Part shown: piece by piece, positions 10,649 through 21,551 of the stretch
How the letters are laid out: each line of letters starts with the position of its first letter
How positions within the stretch are numbered: the stretch's first letter is position 1
Assembly: GCA_905614355.1 (NCBI GenBank)
Contig: CAJQSN010000013.1
Span: 1-47,971, forward strand
Source: an uncultured Rhodospirillales bacterium
GTDB taxonomy: Bacteria > Pseudomonadota > Alphaproteobacteria > Rhodospirillales > UBA2165
Reading direction: 5' to 3'
Length of the DNA: 47,971 nt
Translations under genes and position numbers: made by a program
The notes under the pieces: model-generated
Databases searched by the model: none
Told to the model about the DNA's origin: nothing
The model's input: the letters and a program-made list of their open reading frames with translations, nothing else

Positions 10649-12663
10649 TTACCTTTTTATCCTTAATTCTTTCCTTTGTCGAGGCTGCCATTGTTTTAGA
10701 TGCACGACTAATTGGATCCGTCATAAAAAAATTCTGCATCGAATTAATAAAATTTTCTGCCATCATTGGTCCCTTTTTACCAAACATGCCCCATTCAGCC
10801 TCAGTAACTTCATCCAGGTTCCCAAGGGTTGGAGTATCTTTAATCATATCAACCCTTAATTCAGCAAGGCTATCGAAGGGTAATGCAACTTTAAGTTCGG
10901 CAGACAGAGCCCGTATAATCGTCCAATCTTCTTTCGCCTCCCCCAAAGGAAATGCAGCTAACTGCGTGCGTTGTGCACGGCCCTCTAGATTCATGTAAGT
11001 GGCATTTTTTTCGGTATAAGCTGCTCCCGGCAAAACAACATCCGCGCGGTGTGCCCCAGCATCCCCGTGATGACCAATATAAACAACAAAGGCGTCACCA
11101 AGAGTTTCCATGTTAATTTCATCGGCTCCAAGTAGGAAAACGATATCAATTTCATCAAATAAGATATCCTGATCGGGCATAAAGCCAAGGTCTAATCCAC
11201 CCACCCTAGATGCTGCGGTATGAAGAACGTTAAATCCATTCCAGTCGTCTAAAATCATATCATTATCTTCGGCTATTTTTCGAGCCTCGGCTAAAATAGC
11301 GCTACCATCTGTGCGAGCCAAAGCACTAGACCCTAATATAATCATCGGTTTTTTGGCTTTTTTTAGAGTTTTTGCAAATTTATTTAATCCGGATGAAAGA
11401 TCAAGTAATGTATCTGTGTCAACACCAAGATGTTCATACTCATATGTTAAATCAACTTGCTCACCAATCAAAGCCACCTCTAACCCACCCTGCAAAAATC
11501 TTTTGCGAATTCTGGCGTTTAATACGGGACTTTCGATACGCGGATTAGAACCAACAATCAGAATTGCATCGGTTTTCTCAATTCCTACAATTGTTGAATT
11601 AAAAAGATACCCAGACCTAGCCCCCTTACCAATCTTAGCCCCATCCTGGCGACATTCAACATTGGTGGACCCTAGCTTTTTTAAGAGCAACTTAAGCGCA
11701 TACATAGTTTCGCAGTCAGCCTGATCTCCCGCTATTGCTGCAATTTGTTTGCCATCCACACCTTTAACTTTTTTTGTAATCGCCTTAAATGCTTCACTCC
11801 AACTGCACACTTTAAGCTTACCATTTTTACGCAGAAAAGGTTGATCTAGCCGCTGATATCGCAGGCCGTCACAGGCAAATCGTGTCTTGTCCGAAATCCA
11901 CTCTTCATTGACATCGTCATTATTGCGAGGGATGACGCGCAAAACTTCAGATCCTCGAGTATCAACCCTAATATTAGATCCGAGCGCATCCATAACGTCT
12001 ATACTTTCTGTCTTCTTAAGTTCCCACGACCTTGCATTAAATGCATAAGGCTTTGACGTCAGTGCACCAACTGGACACAAATCTATAATATTTCCGGATA
12101 ACTCTGAAGAAAGTGCCTTCTCTACGTATGTACCAACCTCCATATGCTCACCCCGCCCCGTAGCTCCAAGCTCTGGAACACCGGCAATCTCTGTGGCAAA
12201 ACGTATGCAACGTGTGCAGTGAATACATCGGGTCATGACCGTTGATACAAGCGGCCCTAGATCTTTGTCACCAACAGACCGTTTGGCTTCCCCATATCGA
12301 GACCTATCTCCGCCAAAACCCATAGCTTGATCTTGGAGATCACATTCCCCCCCCCTGATCGCAAATTGGACAATCGAGTGGATGGTTTATTAGCAAGAAT
12401 TCCATTACGCCTTTACGGGCGTTAACTATTGTTTCTGAATCTGTGGTTATTACCATGCCCTCGCCTACAGGCATAGCGCAAGACGCTATCGGCTTTGGCG
12501 CACGCTCCATTTCTACCAGACACATACGACAATTTCCAGCAATGGAAAGCCGCTCATGGTAACAGAACCGTGGAATTTCTACACCTGCGATCTCACAGGC
12601 TTGCAAAACGGTGAGACCCTCATCGACCTCTACTTCAATTCCATCAATTGTTAACTTTGGCAT
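10632..12663 (-). CDS. nuoG: NADH-quinone oxidoreductase subunit G, split by a +1 frameshift
   Basis: NuoG carries Fe-S clusters N1b, N4 and N5 of the peripheral arm. The first 107 codons (12663-12340) start [16 protein letters not shown] and contain the 2Fe-2S ligands Cys34/45/48/62 and the H94-x3-C98-x2-C101 part of the next cluster. They then run off frame into GGGM-stop. The remainder continues in another frame as [10 protein letters not shown] (third Cys of the same cluster), then [12 protein letters not shown] and a molybdopterin-like domain ending at 10632. The break lies in a run of nine C on the plus strand (12347-12355); eight would restore a single frame of roughly 675 residues, the usual length. 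All else is intact, so a sequencing error, a recent mutation or slippage expression are all possible. Confidence 0.93.
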
Positions 12664-12676
12664 TTACATACCTACC

Positions 12677-13957
12677 TTAAGACACTGCATGTTTCTTAGC
12701 TTCCTTAATCCTAGCTTCTAATTCCGGCCGAAAGTGTCGGATAAGGCCTTGCACTGGCCAAGCTGCAGCGTCACCGAGCGCACAAATGGTGTGCCCTTCA
12801 ATTTGATGGGTGACCTGTTCAAGAAGATCAATTTCATCTGCAGCGGCACTACCAGACACCATACGAATCATCATTCTTGATATCCAACCTGTACCTTCCC
12901 GGCAAGGTGTGCACTGCCCACAACTCTCGTGTTTATAAAATGCCGAAAGACGTGCAATGGCCGCTACAATATCAGTTGTCTTATCCATCACCATGATTGC
13001 AGCAGTTCCAAGACCAGATTTGTGGTCGCGCAAAGAATCGAAATCCATCAATACTGAATCACAAATAGCCTTTGGCAGACATGGCACTGATGCCCCGCCT
13101 GGAATTATTGCTAAAAGGTTTTCCCAACCACCTTGGACACCCCCCGCATGCTTTTCAATAAGATCTTTAAGCGGAATACTCATTTCTTCTTCAACAGTAC
13201 ATGGTTGCATGACGTGACCCGAAATATTAAATAATTTTGTCCCAGTGTTGTTTGCACGCCCAAAACTTGAAAACCAGCTTGCCCCACGTCGCAATATAGT
13301 TGGTGTCACAGCTATTGACTCCACATTATTCACTGTCGACGGACAACCGTAGAGACCAGAATTTGCAGGAAACGGGGGCTTTAACCTAGGCTGCCCTTTT
13401 TTGCCTTCAATACTTTCAATTAGCGCTGTTTCTTCGCCACAAATATAAGCGCCCATACCACGGTGAACATAACAATCGAAGTCAAAACCCGAACCACACG
13501 CATTTTTTCCAATTAACCCAGAATCATATGCTTCGTCTAACGCTCGTTGTAGTTTTTCGGTTTCTCTGTAAAATTCACCTCTCACATAAATGTAGGCAGT
13601 ATTTGCGCCAATTGCGAAGCCAGCTATTAAACAGCCTTCAATTAATTTATGGGGTTCATGCCGCATAATTTCCCGATCTTTACAAGTGCCAGGCTCTCCT
13701 TCATCAGCGTTTACAACTAGATAATGTTGTCGTCCATCTGATTTTTTTGGCATGAAAGACCACTTTAAACCAGTACTGAAACCCGCACCGCCACGGCCCC
13801 GTAAACCGGATTCTTTGATATTATCAACAATCCAATCGCGGCCTTTACCTAATATTTCTTTAGTACCATCCCAATCACCACGAGATTTAGAACCAGATAG
13901 AAAAGCATCATGGTGGCCGTAAATATTAGTAAAAATACGATCTTGATCTTTCAACAC
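12677..13957 (-). CDS. nuoF: NADH-quinone oxidoreductase subunit F (FMN, NADH site)
   Basis: The 426-residue flavoprotein oxidises NADH and passes electrons from FMN to cluster N3. The glycine-rich nucleotide site [16 protein letters not shown] lies at 51-66, and the cluster ligands are Cys346/349/352 ([15 protein letters not shown]) and Cys392. The length matches the family. It starts 3 bases after nuoE ends and is followed by nuoG after 13 bases. Confidence 0.97.
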   Translation of the reverse strand: MLKDQDRIFTNIYGHHDAFLSGSKSRGDWDGTKEILGKGRDWIVDNIKESGLRGRGGAGFSTGLKWSFMPKKSDGRQHYLVVNADEGEPGTCKDREIMRHEPHKLIEGCLIAGFAIGANTAYIYVRGEFYRETEKLQRALDEAYDSGLIGKNACGSGFDFDCYVHRGMGAYICGEETALIESIEGKKGQPRLKPPFPANSGLYGCPSTVNNVESIAVTPTILRRGASWFSSFGRANNTGTKLFNISGHVMQPCTVEEEMSIPLKDLIEKHAGGVQGGWENLLAIIPGGASVPCLPKAICDSVLMDFDSLRDHKSGLGTAAIMVMDKTTDIVAAIARLSAFYKHESCGQCTPCREGTGWISRMMIRMVSGSAAADEIDLLEQVTHQIEGHTICALGDAAAWPVQGLIRHFRPELEARIKEAKKHAVS

Positions 13958-13960
13958 TGT

Positions 13961-14563
13961 TTATTTCCCAACATCATTAGTTAAACTTGTTAGACCACCA
14001 ATCGGCTCACAAGAGTTCCGAGCAATCTGTGAACCTGGTTTTGGTGATTTACCATTCCGAAGTTGAGTAAAAATATTTAGCGTACTATTTTCATCCAGGT
14101 CTTCATAATAATCGTCATTAATCTGCATCATTGGGGCATTCACACAAGCACATAGACATTCAACTTCCACGAGCGTAAAAAGCTTATCGTCTGTGGTTTC
14201 ACCAATTGCAATTTTGAAATAATTTTTTGCCACATCAATAATTTTATCTGACCCTCGAAGCAGGCAAGGTAAATTAGTACAAACCTGGACATGATACTTA
14301 CCGATTGGCTTTAGATTATACATCGTATAAAAAGTCGCAACTTCATATACTGAAATCCGTGGCATTTCTAATAACTCTGCAACATAATCCATCGCAACAC
14401 GTGGCAACCAACCATCATTCTCGCGTTGAGCTAAATCCAGTAATGGCATCACCGCGCTTGCCTGACGTCCCTGAGGGTATTTTGCAATGTGTTCTTTTGC
14501 TATTTTTAAAACCTTTGCTGTAAACTCAAAGGAAATAGGTTGCTCAAAATCGTGATCACTCAT
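13961..14563 (-). CDS. nuoE: NADH-quinone oxidoreductase subunit E (2Fe-2S)
   Basis: The 200-residue thioredoxin-fold subunit partners NuoF and holds cluster N1a. The ligands are Cys95, Cys100, Cys136 and Cys140 (VCTNLPC and ECLCAC). Residues 160-200 form a Pro/Ser-rich tail beyond the core. The start codon overlaps the nuoD stop by four bases (ATGA), showing coupled translation. Confidence 0.97.
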   Translation of the reverse strand: MSDHDFEQPISFEFTAKVLKIAKEHIAKYPQGRQASAVMPLLDLAQRENDGWLPRVAMDYVAELLEMPRISVYEVATFYTMYNLKPIGKYHVQVCTNLPCLLRGSDKIIDVAKNYFKIAIGETTDDKLFTLVEVECLCACVNAPMMQINDDYYEDLDENSTLNIFTQLRNGKSPKPGSQIARNSCEPIGGLTSLTNDVGK

Positions 14564-15738
14564 CGATCAATTTCTCCGAATACTATATCTAAAGAACCAA
14601 TATTAGCGACCACATCGGCTAGCATATGCCCTTTACTCAACAGATCTAAAGCTTGCAAATGAGCAAAACCTGGTGCGCGAATTTTACAACGATAAGGTTT
14701 ATTTGATCCATCGGAAATCAAAAACACACCAAATTCTCCCTTTGGTGCTTCAACAACAGAATATGTCTCGCCTGCTGGAACATGATAGCCCTCAGTAAAA
14801 AGCTTAAAATGATGTATTAAAGCTTCCATAGAATATTTCATGTCTTTACGCTTCGGCGGGCTAAACTTATGGTCATCGCATTTAACAGGCCCAGGGGGTA
14901 TTTTTTCTAAGCACTGTTTAATGATTTTAAGAGATTCATACATTTCATAGACCCGAACAAGATAACGATCATAACAATCACCGTGCTTGGCAATAGGTAC
15001 ATCAAAATCAACTTTATCATAAACATCGTAAGGCTGGCTTTTCCGCAAATCCCAGGCTATCCCGCTAGCCCGCAGATTTGGACCACTAAACCCCCAGTCC
15101 AGGGCCTGATTGGCTGAAATAATTCCAATATCAACTGTCCGTTGCTTAAAAATCCTATTTTCAGTTAATAGCCCCTCTAAATCGGCAATCATAGTGGGAA
15201 AATTATCAGCCCATTCCATAATATCATCTGCCAAGCCATCCGGCATATCCATTGCAACACCGCCTGGCCGAAAATAAGCCATGTGGAGCCGTGCGCCGCT
15301 AACCCGCTCGCAAAATTCCATTATTTTCTCTCGTTCCTCAAACCCCCACAGCATCGGGGTCATTGCGCCAACATCCATTGCGTAAGCGCAAATATTAAAA
15401 ATATGGTTCGACAGTCGGCCAAGCTCTGCAAAAACAACTCGAATGTACTGGCCACGTGGCGGCACTTCCATATTAGTCAACTTTTCTACGGCAAGGGCGA
15501 AGGCATGTTCTTGGTTTTGCGGTGCGACATAGTCCAACCGATCAAAATACGGTACTGCTTGCAAATAAGTTTTGTGTTCTATTAACTTTTCGGTACCGCG
15601 ATGTAATAATCCAATATGCGGATCCGCTCTATCAATCACTTCTCCATCCATCTCTAGAACGAGACGCAACACCCCATGAGCCGCGGGATGCTGGGGACCG
15701 AAATTAAGAGTAAAATTCTTAATTTGTTGCTCAGGCAT
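14560..15738 (-). CDS. nuoD: NADH-quinone oxidoreductase subunit D
   Basis: The 392-residue 49-kDa-type subunit lines the quinone site and resembles NiFe-hydrogenase large subunits. The start [20 protein letters not shown] is diagnostic, as are [18 protein letters not shown] and the C-terminal [11 protein letters not shown]. nuoC and nuoD are separate genes here, unlike the fused nuoCD of E. coli. Its ATG overlaps the nuoC stop by one base. Confidence 0.98.
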   Translation of the reverse strand: MPEQQIKNFTLNFGPQHPAAHGVLRLVLEMDGEVIDRADPHIGLLHRGTEKLIEHKTYLQAVPYFDRLDYVAPQNQEHAFALAVEKLTNMEVPPRGQYIRVVFAELGRLSNHIFNICAYAMDVGAMTPMLWGFEEREKIMEFCERVSGARLHMAYFRPGGVAMDMPDGLADDIMEWADNFPTMIADLEGLLTENRIFKQRTVDIGIISANQALDWGFSGPNLRASGIAWDLRKSQPYDVYDKVDFDVPIAKHGDCYDRYLVRVYEMYESLKIIKQCLEKIPPGPVKCDDHKFSPPKRKDMKYSMEALIHHFKLFTEGYHVPAGETYSVVEAPKGEFGVFLISDGSNKPYRCKIRAPGFAHLQALDLLSKGHMLADVVANIGSLDIVFGEIDR

Positions 15739-16385
15739 TAGACATCCTCGTTATTTTCCTCGGAGGGATTTACAAACTTCTCATCACCGGGCAACAATTG
15801 TTGGACGCCTTCCCAAGGACTTAAAAAGTCGAAATTACGAAACTCTTGGCTTAGCTTAACGGGTTCATAAACCACACGTTTCTGTTCATCATCATAACGA
15901 ACCTCAACATATCCGGTTAACGGAAAATCCTTACGCAGTGGATGACCTTCAAAGCCATAATCGGACAAAATTCGCCGCAAATCAGGATGATCTGAGAAAT
16001 ATATTCCAAAAAGATCCCAGGCTTCTCTCTCCCACCAATTAGCAGCACTGAATACGCCCGTAACAGAGGGCACCGCTGAGCTTACATTTGTTTGCGTTTT
16101 TACCCTAATTCTATGATTTAGGGTAAGGCTTAACAAACAATATACTACATCAAACCTGTCTTCACGTTCTGGATAATCAACACCACAAAGTTCCATCAGC
16201 ATTTTAAATTGACAATTAACATCGTCTCGCAAAAAAGTAAGGACCTTTACAATAGACTCGCGCGCAACATTAATAATTAACTCGCCATTAATTATCTTAG
16301 TTGAAGAGATAACATTACCAAGTTCATTGGTTATAGAATCTCCAAGAACTGACAATTCTTTTATATGATTTTGGGTATTAGCCAT
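15738..16385 (-). CDS. nuoC: NADH-quinone oxidoreductase subunit C
   Basis: The 215-residue 30-kDa-type subunit of the connecting arm. Recognisable motifs are [40 protein letters not shown] and the family end [13 protein letters not shown]. It lies 27 bases after nuoB. No cofactor ligands are expected. Confidence 0.97.
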   Translation of the reverse strand: MANTQNHIKELSVLGDSITNELGNVISSTKIINGELIINVARESIVKVLTFLRDDVNCQFKMLMELCGVDYPEREDRFDVVYCLLSLTLNHRIRVKTQTNVSSAVPSVTGVFSAANWWEREAWDLFGIYFSDHPDLRRILSDYGFEGHPLRKDFPLTGYVEVRYDDEQKRVVYEPVKLSQEFRNFDFLSPWEGVQQLLPGDEKFVNPSEENNEDV

Positions 16386-16412
16386 TATTAAATTCTAAGA
16401 ATTCCTATTTAT

Positions 16413-16946
16413 TCAGCGCCAAAGTTTACCCGTTCTCTGAATTTTCTTCTGTAATTGAAGAATTCCATAAACTAATGCCTCTGCTGTCGGCGGACAGCCC
16501 GGCACGTAAATGTCTACAGGTACCACTCGATCACACCCACGAACGACCGAGTATGAATAATGGTAATAACCGCCGCCATTTGCGCAGGAGCCCATCGATA
16601 TAACATAACGTGGCTCAGCCATTTGATCGTAAACTTTACGAAATGCGGGAGCCATTTTATTTGTTAAAGTCCCAGCCACTATAATCACGTCAGACTGACG
16701 AGGGCTTGCACGTGGCACAACACCAAACCGGTCTAAATCATATCGACTGACATAAGCTTGCATCATTTCAACAGCACAACAGGCCAAACCAAATGTCATT
16801 GGCCATAAAGAGCCTTGTCGTGCCCAGTTAACGAGACTATCGAGATTTGAAACAACAAAGCCCTTATCAACGAGCGTACCGCTAATATTCGCGAGCAATT
16901 CATCTTGCTTAGGCACATCTTCGGGCATTTTATTGATCCACTTCAC
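16413..16946 (-). CDS. nuoB: NADH-quinone oxidoreductase subunit B (cluster N2)
   Basis: The 177-residue PSST-type subunit holds the terminal 4Fe-4S cluster N2, which reduces quinone. The tandem Cys56-Cys57 ([11 protein letters not shown]), Cys121 ([10 protein letters not shown]) and Cys151 ([11 protein letters not shown]) are all conserved. Two nearby starts exist (M1 and M7); M1 at 16946 lies 12 bases behind nuoA. Confidence 0.98.
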   Translation of the reverse strand: MKWINKMPEDVPKQDELLANISGTLVDKGFVVSNLDSLVNWARQGSLWPMTFGLACCAVEMMQAYVSRYDLDRFGVVPRASPRQSDVIIVAGTLTNKMAPAFRKVYDQMAEPRYVISMGSCANGGGYYHYSYSVVRGCDRVVPVDIYVPGCPPTAEALVYGILQLQKKIQRTGKLWR

Positions 16947-16958
16947 TCATTTAACAAA

Positions 16959-17324
16959 CTAATCCCAATCTAGAGCGCCTTTACGCCACTCATAAACAAA
17001 GCCTATAACCAAAATACCTAAGAAAATCACCATTGACCAAAAACCAAACAATCCAATTTCTCCAAGCGTTATTGCCCATGGAAATAAAAATGCAACCTCA
17101 AGATCAAAGATAATAAATAAAATAGCAACTAAATAAAAGCGGACGTCAAACTTTGTTCTAGCATCTTCAAAGGCGTCAAACCCGCATTCATATGCCGAGA
17201 GTTTTGCAGCATCAGGTTTTTGCTGCACAATGACAAGTGACGACAACGGGATAATTATAGCAATTCCTAATGCTAAGAATAAAAAAATCAGTATAGGTAG
17301 GTATTCTACTAGCAAATTTTCCAT
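16959..17324 (-). CDS. nuoA: NADH-quinone oxidoreductase subunit A
   Basis: The 121-residue, three-helix membrane subunit and first gene of the operon. The loop [20 protein letters not shown] with the conserved Cys near the quinone site is intact, as is the membrane acidic stretch [14 protein letters not shown]. No strong Shine-Dalgarno sequence is visible before its ATG. Confidence 0.97.
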   Translation of the reverse strand: MENLLVEYLPILIFLFLALGIAIIIPLSSLVIVQQKPDAAKLSAYECGFDAFEDARTKFDVRFYLVAILFIIFDLEVAFLFPWAITLGEIGLFGFWSMVIFLGILVIGFVYEWRKGALDWD

Positions 17325-17431
17325 AGCGTTTTACTCAAATACCTCATAGCTTAATCTCAACGAGAATGAAATAATAGTGGACTAAAAGAACCATAACCTA
17401 ACCACTTCAGGAATTAAAAGCATTGGATCCG

Positions 17432-17460
17432 CTTTTATTCCAATAACTTAATACCGTCAA
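17432..17460 (-). promoter_or_regulatory. Possible nuo operon promoter
   Basis: On the minus strand a TTGACG (17460-17455) is followed after 17 bases by TAAAAG (17437-17432). This would start a transcript about 100 bases upstream of the nuoA ATG. The -35 is near consensus, the -10 is not. It is the best sigma-70-like pair I find in this gap; other AT-rich pairs closer to nuoA cannot be excluded. Confidence 0.35.
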
Positions 17461-17957
17461 TATCCATTTTTATCATTATCACATCGAGTGTAGGTTTTGA
17501 TCTACTATATCTATCTTTAAAGTAGTAGAATTAACAACTCGAAGAATATGCCAAGGTTTGAGAATAGCTCCATTTGAATTAGTATTAGAAAATGACTGTT
17601 GCCGTTTCCGAGCTATTGATAGGGTCACCGAAACTTTACCGCTAAATTTTCACCCATCTGATAAATTATTATTCCAAAATATATTCCGACAGCTAATTCG
17701 AGAAATAGTGATAATTTATTTAAATGCGGAGAAAGAGAAAAAACAACACTTTAACTCATGTTAATGGGAGAATAATATCATCTAATACCTCCGATTAATA
17801 CCCCCACTAATTAACCGGTATGATTATATTTCGTTATGGCTGAACCAAGACCATTTTTTTTTACCACTTAGAATAACAAATTTTTATTTACCTAATTATA
17901 GTATTTTGGATGACAATAATAAAATCTTAAACTTTATTTACCTCACCAAAAAGCATG
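17461..17957. other. Gap upstream of nuoA; one unsupported open frame
   Basis: AT-rich DNA between the nuo promoter region and the transhydrogenase pseudogene. The plus strand has an open frame ending at 17764 with a TTG codon at 17558 (68 codons, MRIAPFELVLENDCCRF at the start if used). It lacks an ATG, a clear ribosome site and any recognisable motif, so I do not call it a gene. Nothing else was seen. Confidence 0.3.
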
Positions 17958-18443
17958 CTAATTATTTGCCAAGTTACCTAAAGCATCATATGTGGCGTAT
18001 TTATATACTTCGGTTAGAGTTGGATAATTATAACACGTTTGTATAAACAATTCTGCATTAGCACCCAGAAGTAAGGCAGTAAGTCCAACATGAATTAACT
18101 CACTAGCGGATTCTACAATAATATGTACACCAAGTAGTTTCATGTCATTTTTTCAAAATAACAACTTTAATAAACCATCTGCTGTTACTTTATCTTTTAA
18201 TTTAGTGTCTATCCCGAAGAGACCTCGTTGATTAAAGCCTGACAAGTATAAAACAGATTCTCTTAAGGTTTTAGAGGGAAGAGTGCCAGTATTAGTTGCC
18301 GCACCTCCCAAAACAGGCTCTTTCTCGATAAGAGCTACTTTTTTACCAAAATAAGCAGCCTGAGCGGCACCTTTTTCACCCGCTGGACCCGATCCAATTA
18401 CAATAAGGTCATATCCGCCCACTTGCCATCCTAAACATCCCAT
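17958..18443 (-). pseudogene. sth: Soluble pyridine nucleotide transhydrogenase, internally deleted
   Basis: The N-terminal piece (18443-18153) has the FAD-binding start YDLIVIGSGPAGEKGAAQAA, then LIEKEPVLGGAATNTGTLPS. In Sth the corresponding positions read GG-x-CTHWGT-x-PSK, so the first flavin-site Cys has become Ala. It reads on, in the same frame through one TGA (18153-18155), into a C-terminal piece with LLGVHIIVESASELIHVG and CYNYPTLTEVYKYA, matching the end of Sth. The normal protein is about 465 residues; roughly 290 central residues, including the NAD(P) domain, are missing. A single in-frame deletion plus a nonsense codon explains the structure. The active enzyme would exchange hydride between NADPH and NAD+. 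No function is expected now. Confidence 0.85.
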
Positions 18444-18945
18444 TTACAGATCAAAAAATTCAGTTACTAAGAATACAACTATATTATAATATACACTTCA
18501 ATTTAATCCAGAATTTCCCATGCGCGATATTATCTATAGAGGCTACCGATGTCATTGTGGCCTAATCCACGGTGCATGTGTTTAGTTGATGCTTTCGGAA
18601 TAGTACCCTGATCAACCGACCATTTCCTTATTTATCGTGTATATCGAGTGATGATTAAATACTGAAAGTTTTAGAAGCATTATAAAGATTGAACCAACGT
18701 AAAAAAAGGCTAACGGTATCCGTTTAAAGGTCAGCAATACTAATTTGACAAAGGGTCTGCTAAATTTAGCAAAATAAAAAAAATATAGAATGCGTGTTAA
18801 ACATCAAAAACACCCAGTGTACGCCTAACCAACAGCATTAAAGTTGCAAGAAATACTTTAAATTCACTCTAAAATTAATATTATATTTCAGATATTTTTA
18901 ACAAACGTCAAATATCTTCTACCAATCTTATTGTAATTTTTAAAC
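18444..18945. other. Intergenic stretch of 500 bases
   Basis: AT-rich DNA between the sth pseudogene and the siderophore-interacting protein, which points into it with its 3' end. Short runs such as TTTGACAAAGGGT near 18744 look promoter-like but have no matching -10 at a sensible distance. I find no coding sequence with a ribosome site, no RNA gene and no clear terminator. Confidence 0.4.
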
Positions 18946-19692
18946 TTAGGATACCAAGGTTTTCGCGTCTTCACGTTTTGCATCTCGATGTACATCTTCG
19001 TTACCGCCGTGTTTCCAATAGCTAGAAATATACAGGCTGTCCCTGCTGAGTCCCCGTTCAGTACGTAAGTAGTCACGCAAATTCCGCATGCAATTAAATT
19101 CACAAGCAACCCAAACTGATGGCTGCCCATCAAGCCAAGGAAGGCTTCTTACGTACTTATCAAGCAATTCAGCATTCTCACCGGGCTTAGGATTGACAAG
19201 CCATTTAACTTTGAGATCAGCGAGCATTGGTAACGGCTGAATATCTGCCTCATCAATCACTTCAATCACCACATATCCAATAGCTTCAGCAGGTAATTGT
19301 CCTATATTTACACTAATCGCCGGTAATGCAGTCATGTCTCCAACAAACAAAAACCAGTTTGCTTGATGGTTAACTAAAGTTTTGGGTCCGGGACCTGTTA
19401 TCAATATTGATTCACCCTCCTCACACTCGACTGCCCAGCGTGAAGCCGGCCCCCCATCACCATGCAATGCAAAATCAATGTCAATCTCATTTTCACGTTG
19501 AAAGCGTAGGGAGTATGTCCTCGTGATTATGTGTCCGTTTTTGCGTTGTGGAAAATTTAGTTTGACATAGCCACCTTCCTGGTTATCCGGAAAATCACGC
19601 ATTTCCTCCCCACCAAGTGTTACGCGATGCATGTTTGCGGTAATTCGCTTCGTGCCAATTACCTTCAGTTCCCGTGGTTCTCTTCGAGCCAT
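18946..19692 (-). CDS. Siderophore-interacting protein / ferric-siderophore reductase-like flavoprotein
   Basis: A 248-residue cytoplasmic flavoprotein of the ViuB/YqjH (SIP) family, which reduces ferric siderophores with NAD(P)H. The FAD-binding RTYSLR motif is at 58-63, ITGPGP at 98-103 and the nucleotide-domain start FVGDMTALPAI at 116-126. The C-terminal SYWKHGGNEDVHRD is typical of the SIP C-terminus. An FMN reductase lies upstream on the same strand after a gap of about 90 bases. No siderophore transporter is in the window, so the iron role is by family only. Confidence 0.9.
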   Translation of the reverse strand: MARREPRELKVIGTKRITANMHRVTLGGEEMRDFPDNQEGGYVKLNFPQRKNGHIITRTYSLRFQRENEIDIDFALHGDGGPASRWAVECEEGESILITGPGPKTLVNHQANWFLFVGDMTALPAISVNIGQLPAEAIGYVVIEVIDEADIQPLPMLADLKVKWLVNPKPGENAELLDKYVRSLPWLDGQPSVWVACEFNCMRNLRDYLRTERGLSRDSLYISSYWKHGGNEDVHRDAKREDAKTLVS

Positions 19693-19785
19693 ATTGACCT
19701 TCTTTCTAGTAATTTATTCGACCTACACAAGACAAATTTTCTATAGCAACTGGATCTTACCTGTAAACACAATTTCAATGAATTA

Positions 19786-20352
19786 CTAAGTTGCTGGAAG
19801 TGCGTCGTGGAAGGCGATAATTGATTCCCGCAATTCCGCTGCCAATCTAGCAGTTTTAAAACTATCCGTTTTAATATCGAAATGTTCGCTGAAAGGACCA
19901 AAATTAAAGTTGGACGTGATTTTCGCACCAAAGCTTGGAAACGCGCCCATAGCCGCTGCAAGCACACGTTGTCCGCCCAGCGGACCAATAGATGTGGCCA
20001 TCAGCATCACAGGTTGGTCTTGAAATATCTGCTTTTTGATCCGACTCGACCAATCAAAAATATTCTTAAATGCTGCAGTATAGGATCCGTTGTGTTCCGC
20101 GAACGAAATCATCACACCGTCAGCCGCTCCTAGCTTCTCACAGAAATCCAGCGCAAGCTGTGGGATACCCCGTGCTTCGCGTTCAGGGCTATAGATTGGC
20201 ATTTCATAGTCATTGAGGTCTAAAACATCAATTTTCACCGATTCTGCAAGGTCACCTTGTAGCATTTTTGCTGCGTGCATAACGAGACGTTGGTTAACGG
20301 ACTGTGTGCTATTGCTGGCTGCAAAGACGACGATGTTTGAGCGTGTGGGCAT
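19786..20352 (-). CDS. NAD(P)H-dependent FMN reductase (flavodoxin fold)
   Basis: A 188-residue protein of the NADPH-dependent FMN reductase family (SsuE/chromate reductase type). It starts on the first beta strand (NIVVFAAS) with the phosphate loop ASNSTQSVNQRL, and has the flavin motif SFAEHNGSYTAAFKNIFDW and the GPLGGQR loop near the end. An ATG ten codons upstream (20382) is also in frame, but neither start has a good Shine-Dalgarno; I prefer 20352 because the fold begins directly after it. It may supply reduced flavin to the neighbouring flavoprotein; that is inference. Confidence 0.88.
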   Translation of the reverse strand: MPTRSNIVVFAASNSTQSVNQRLVMHAAKMLQGDLAESVKIDVLDLNDYEMPIYSPEREARGIPQLALDFCEKLGAADGVMISFAEHNGSYTAAFKNIFDWSSRIKKQIFQDQPVMLMATSIGPLGGQRVLAAAMGAFPSFGAKITSNFNFGPFSEHFDIKTDSFKTARLAAELRESIIAFHDALPAT

Positions 20353-20550
20353 CCGATTTTCCGATCGTTGTTTGATAATCATGCAACCAATACTGAAATT
20401 TCATCTTTTTCCGGCCATGCACCCACCAGTAAAGCCTTAAACAAAAGGCTTGGCAACGAATCAGGAAACGTGATATCCGACGAAAATACCGAAAAACCAT
20501 CTTCTACAGTGACAACCCTCCATAAAACCTCTCACAACTCTCCCGATTAA

Positions 20551-20580
20551 AAGTTGGAAGAAAGTTGGAAAAGTTGGAAG
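20551..20580. repeat. Short tandem repeat AAGTTGGAA x3 next to tRNA-Asp
   Basis: Three copies of AAGTTGGAA start at 20551, 20562 and 20571 with spacings of 11 and 9 bases. They lie just past the 3' end of the tRNA gene. A related GGTTGGAAGAGT occurs at 21179 near a small ORF. Function is unknown; replication slippage would be enough to make it. Confidence 0.5.
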
Positions 20581-20582
20581 AG

Positions 20583-20659
<77 letters not shown>

Positions 20660-20874
20660 CAACTAAATCGGTGTTTAGGCTAGCACCCAGCGTGTGTCAA
20701 GCAATGTTACTTGCTAAAAATTCTCCAAATAATTGCTACTGATTATTATGTCTGAAGTCTATGTGAGTAATATAAATAAATGATTTAGTTACTTTATATA
20801 TAGTTCTATAAACGGCATATCGGGGAATATTTGTAGGAATTGGAACAACCCCAGAAAATAAAAAACAAAAGGTT

Positions 20875-21072
20875 TTGTGGGCGACAGAATATTTAATGCA
20901 TGGATATTTAAATAATGAGAATAATGAATTACAACATAAAAGAGATTTGGGTTTAATCCCAGCCCACCTATTAATAGATCCTACCAATGATTGTGATGAT
21001 GAACGAGCCAAGTTTCGGGAAGCCAGACTTATGATGGAAAAATCTTTTATGGATAGAACCTTTTCAAAGTAA
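20875..21072 (+). CDS. Small protein of unknown function (uncertain)
   Basis: The frame is open from about 20812 to the TAA at 21070. It encodes up to 65 residues from a TTG, or 58 from the ATG at 20896, with a polar C-terminal half (DPTNDCDDERAKFREARLMM). No ribosome site is clear and I do not recognise the sequence. It might be the remnant of a longer gene, since the frame extends upstream without an ATG. The codon pattern looks coding. Confidence 0.35.
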   Translation: MWATEYLMHGYLNNENNELQHKRDLGLIPAHLLIDPTNDCDDERAKFREARLMMEKSFMDRTFSK

Positions 21073-21198
21073 TTATTACGGTAAATTTTACCAGATAAAT
21101 AAAGCGAATAATTGTGATTTTAATTCGTCCACTATACGATAGAATATTACGAATAAGAAAATAAAAAAGTATTTCAGGTTGGAAGAGTATGGTGAAAA

Positions 21199-21444
21199 AT
21201 GGTTTTATGCGAGGGGAGCAATTGCCCTCTAAGCAAAGATTGCAAAAGGAATGCAACGGGCAGATATAAGGAGCGCTTTCAATTCGCGCTCTCATTAAAA
21301 AATAAAAGTAAAACAGAATTTATATGTGGGATGTTTATACCTAAAATTGATGACCAACTGGACACAGGCTTTAAACCCGGATTATTTAGAATGGTTGAGA
21401 CGTTTCTAAAAAATGGCTACAACCAGCACTTGCCTAGCATTTAG
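21199..21444 (+). CDS. Small Cys-motif protein, possibly zinc-binding
   Basis: An 81-residue protein with Cys4, Cys9 and Cys15 (MVLCEGSNCPLSKDCKRNA) and Cys43 (FICGMF). The pattern C-x4-C-P-x4-C-x-R followed by a later C-x-x-F is seen in small proteins of phages and marine bacteria with no assigned function; metal binding is inference. A GGAAGAG about 11 bases before the ATG may be the ribosome site. It precedes the glycan genes but is separated by 107 bases. Confidence 0.6.
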   Translation: MVLCEGSNCPLSKDCKRNATGRYKERFQFALSLKNKSKTEFICGMFIPKIDDQLDTGFKPGLFRMVETFLKNGYNQHLPSI

Positions 21445-21551
21445 AGACATCAAAAAAACACCAAGGAAATTTATACCGTTATGTTACCTGATAAAATCGA
21501 GAAATGTAAGGTAGCCCGTATCCTGAATTTAAAGAAAACCGGCGCGAGTTT

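Noticed and set aside
11311-11724. 137-codon plus-strand frame
   Set aside because: Antisense to nuoG; no ribosome site or family.
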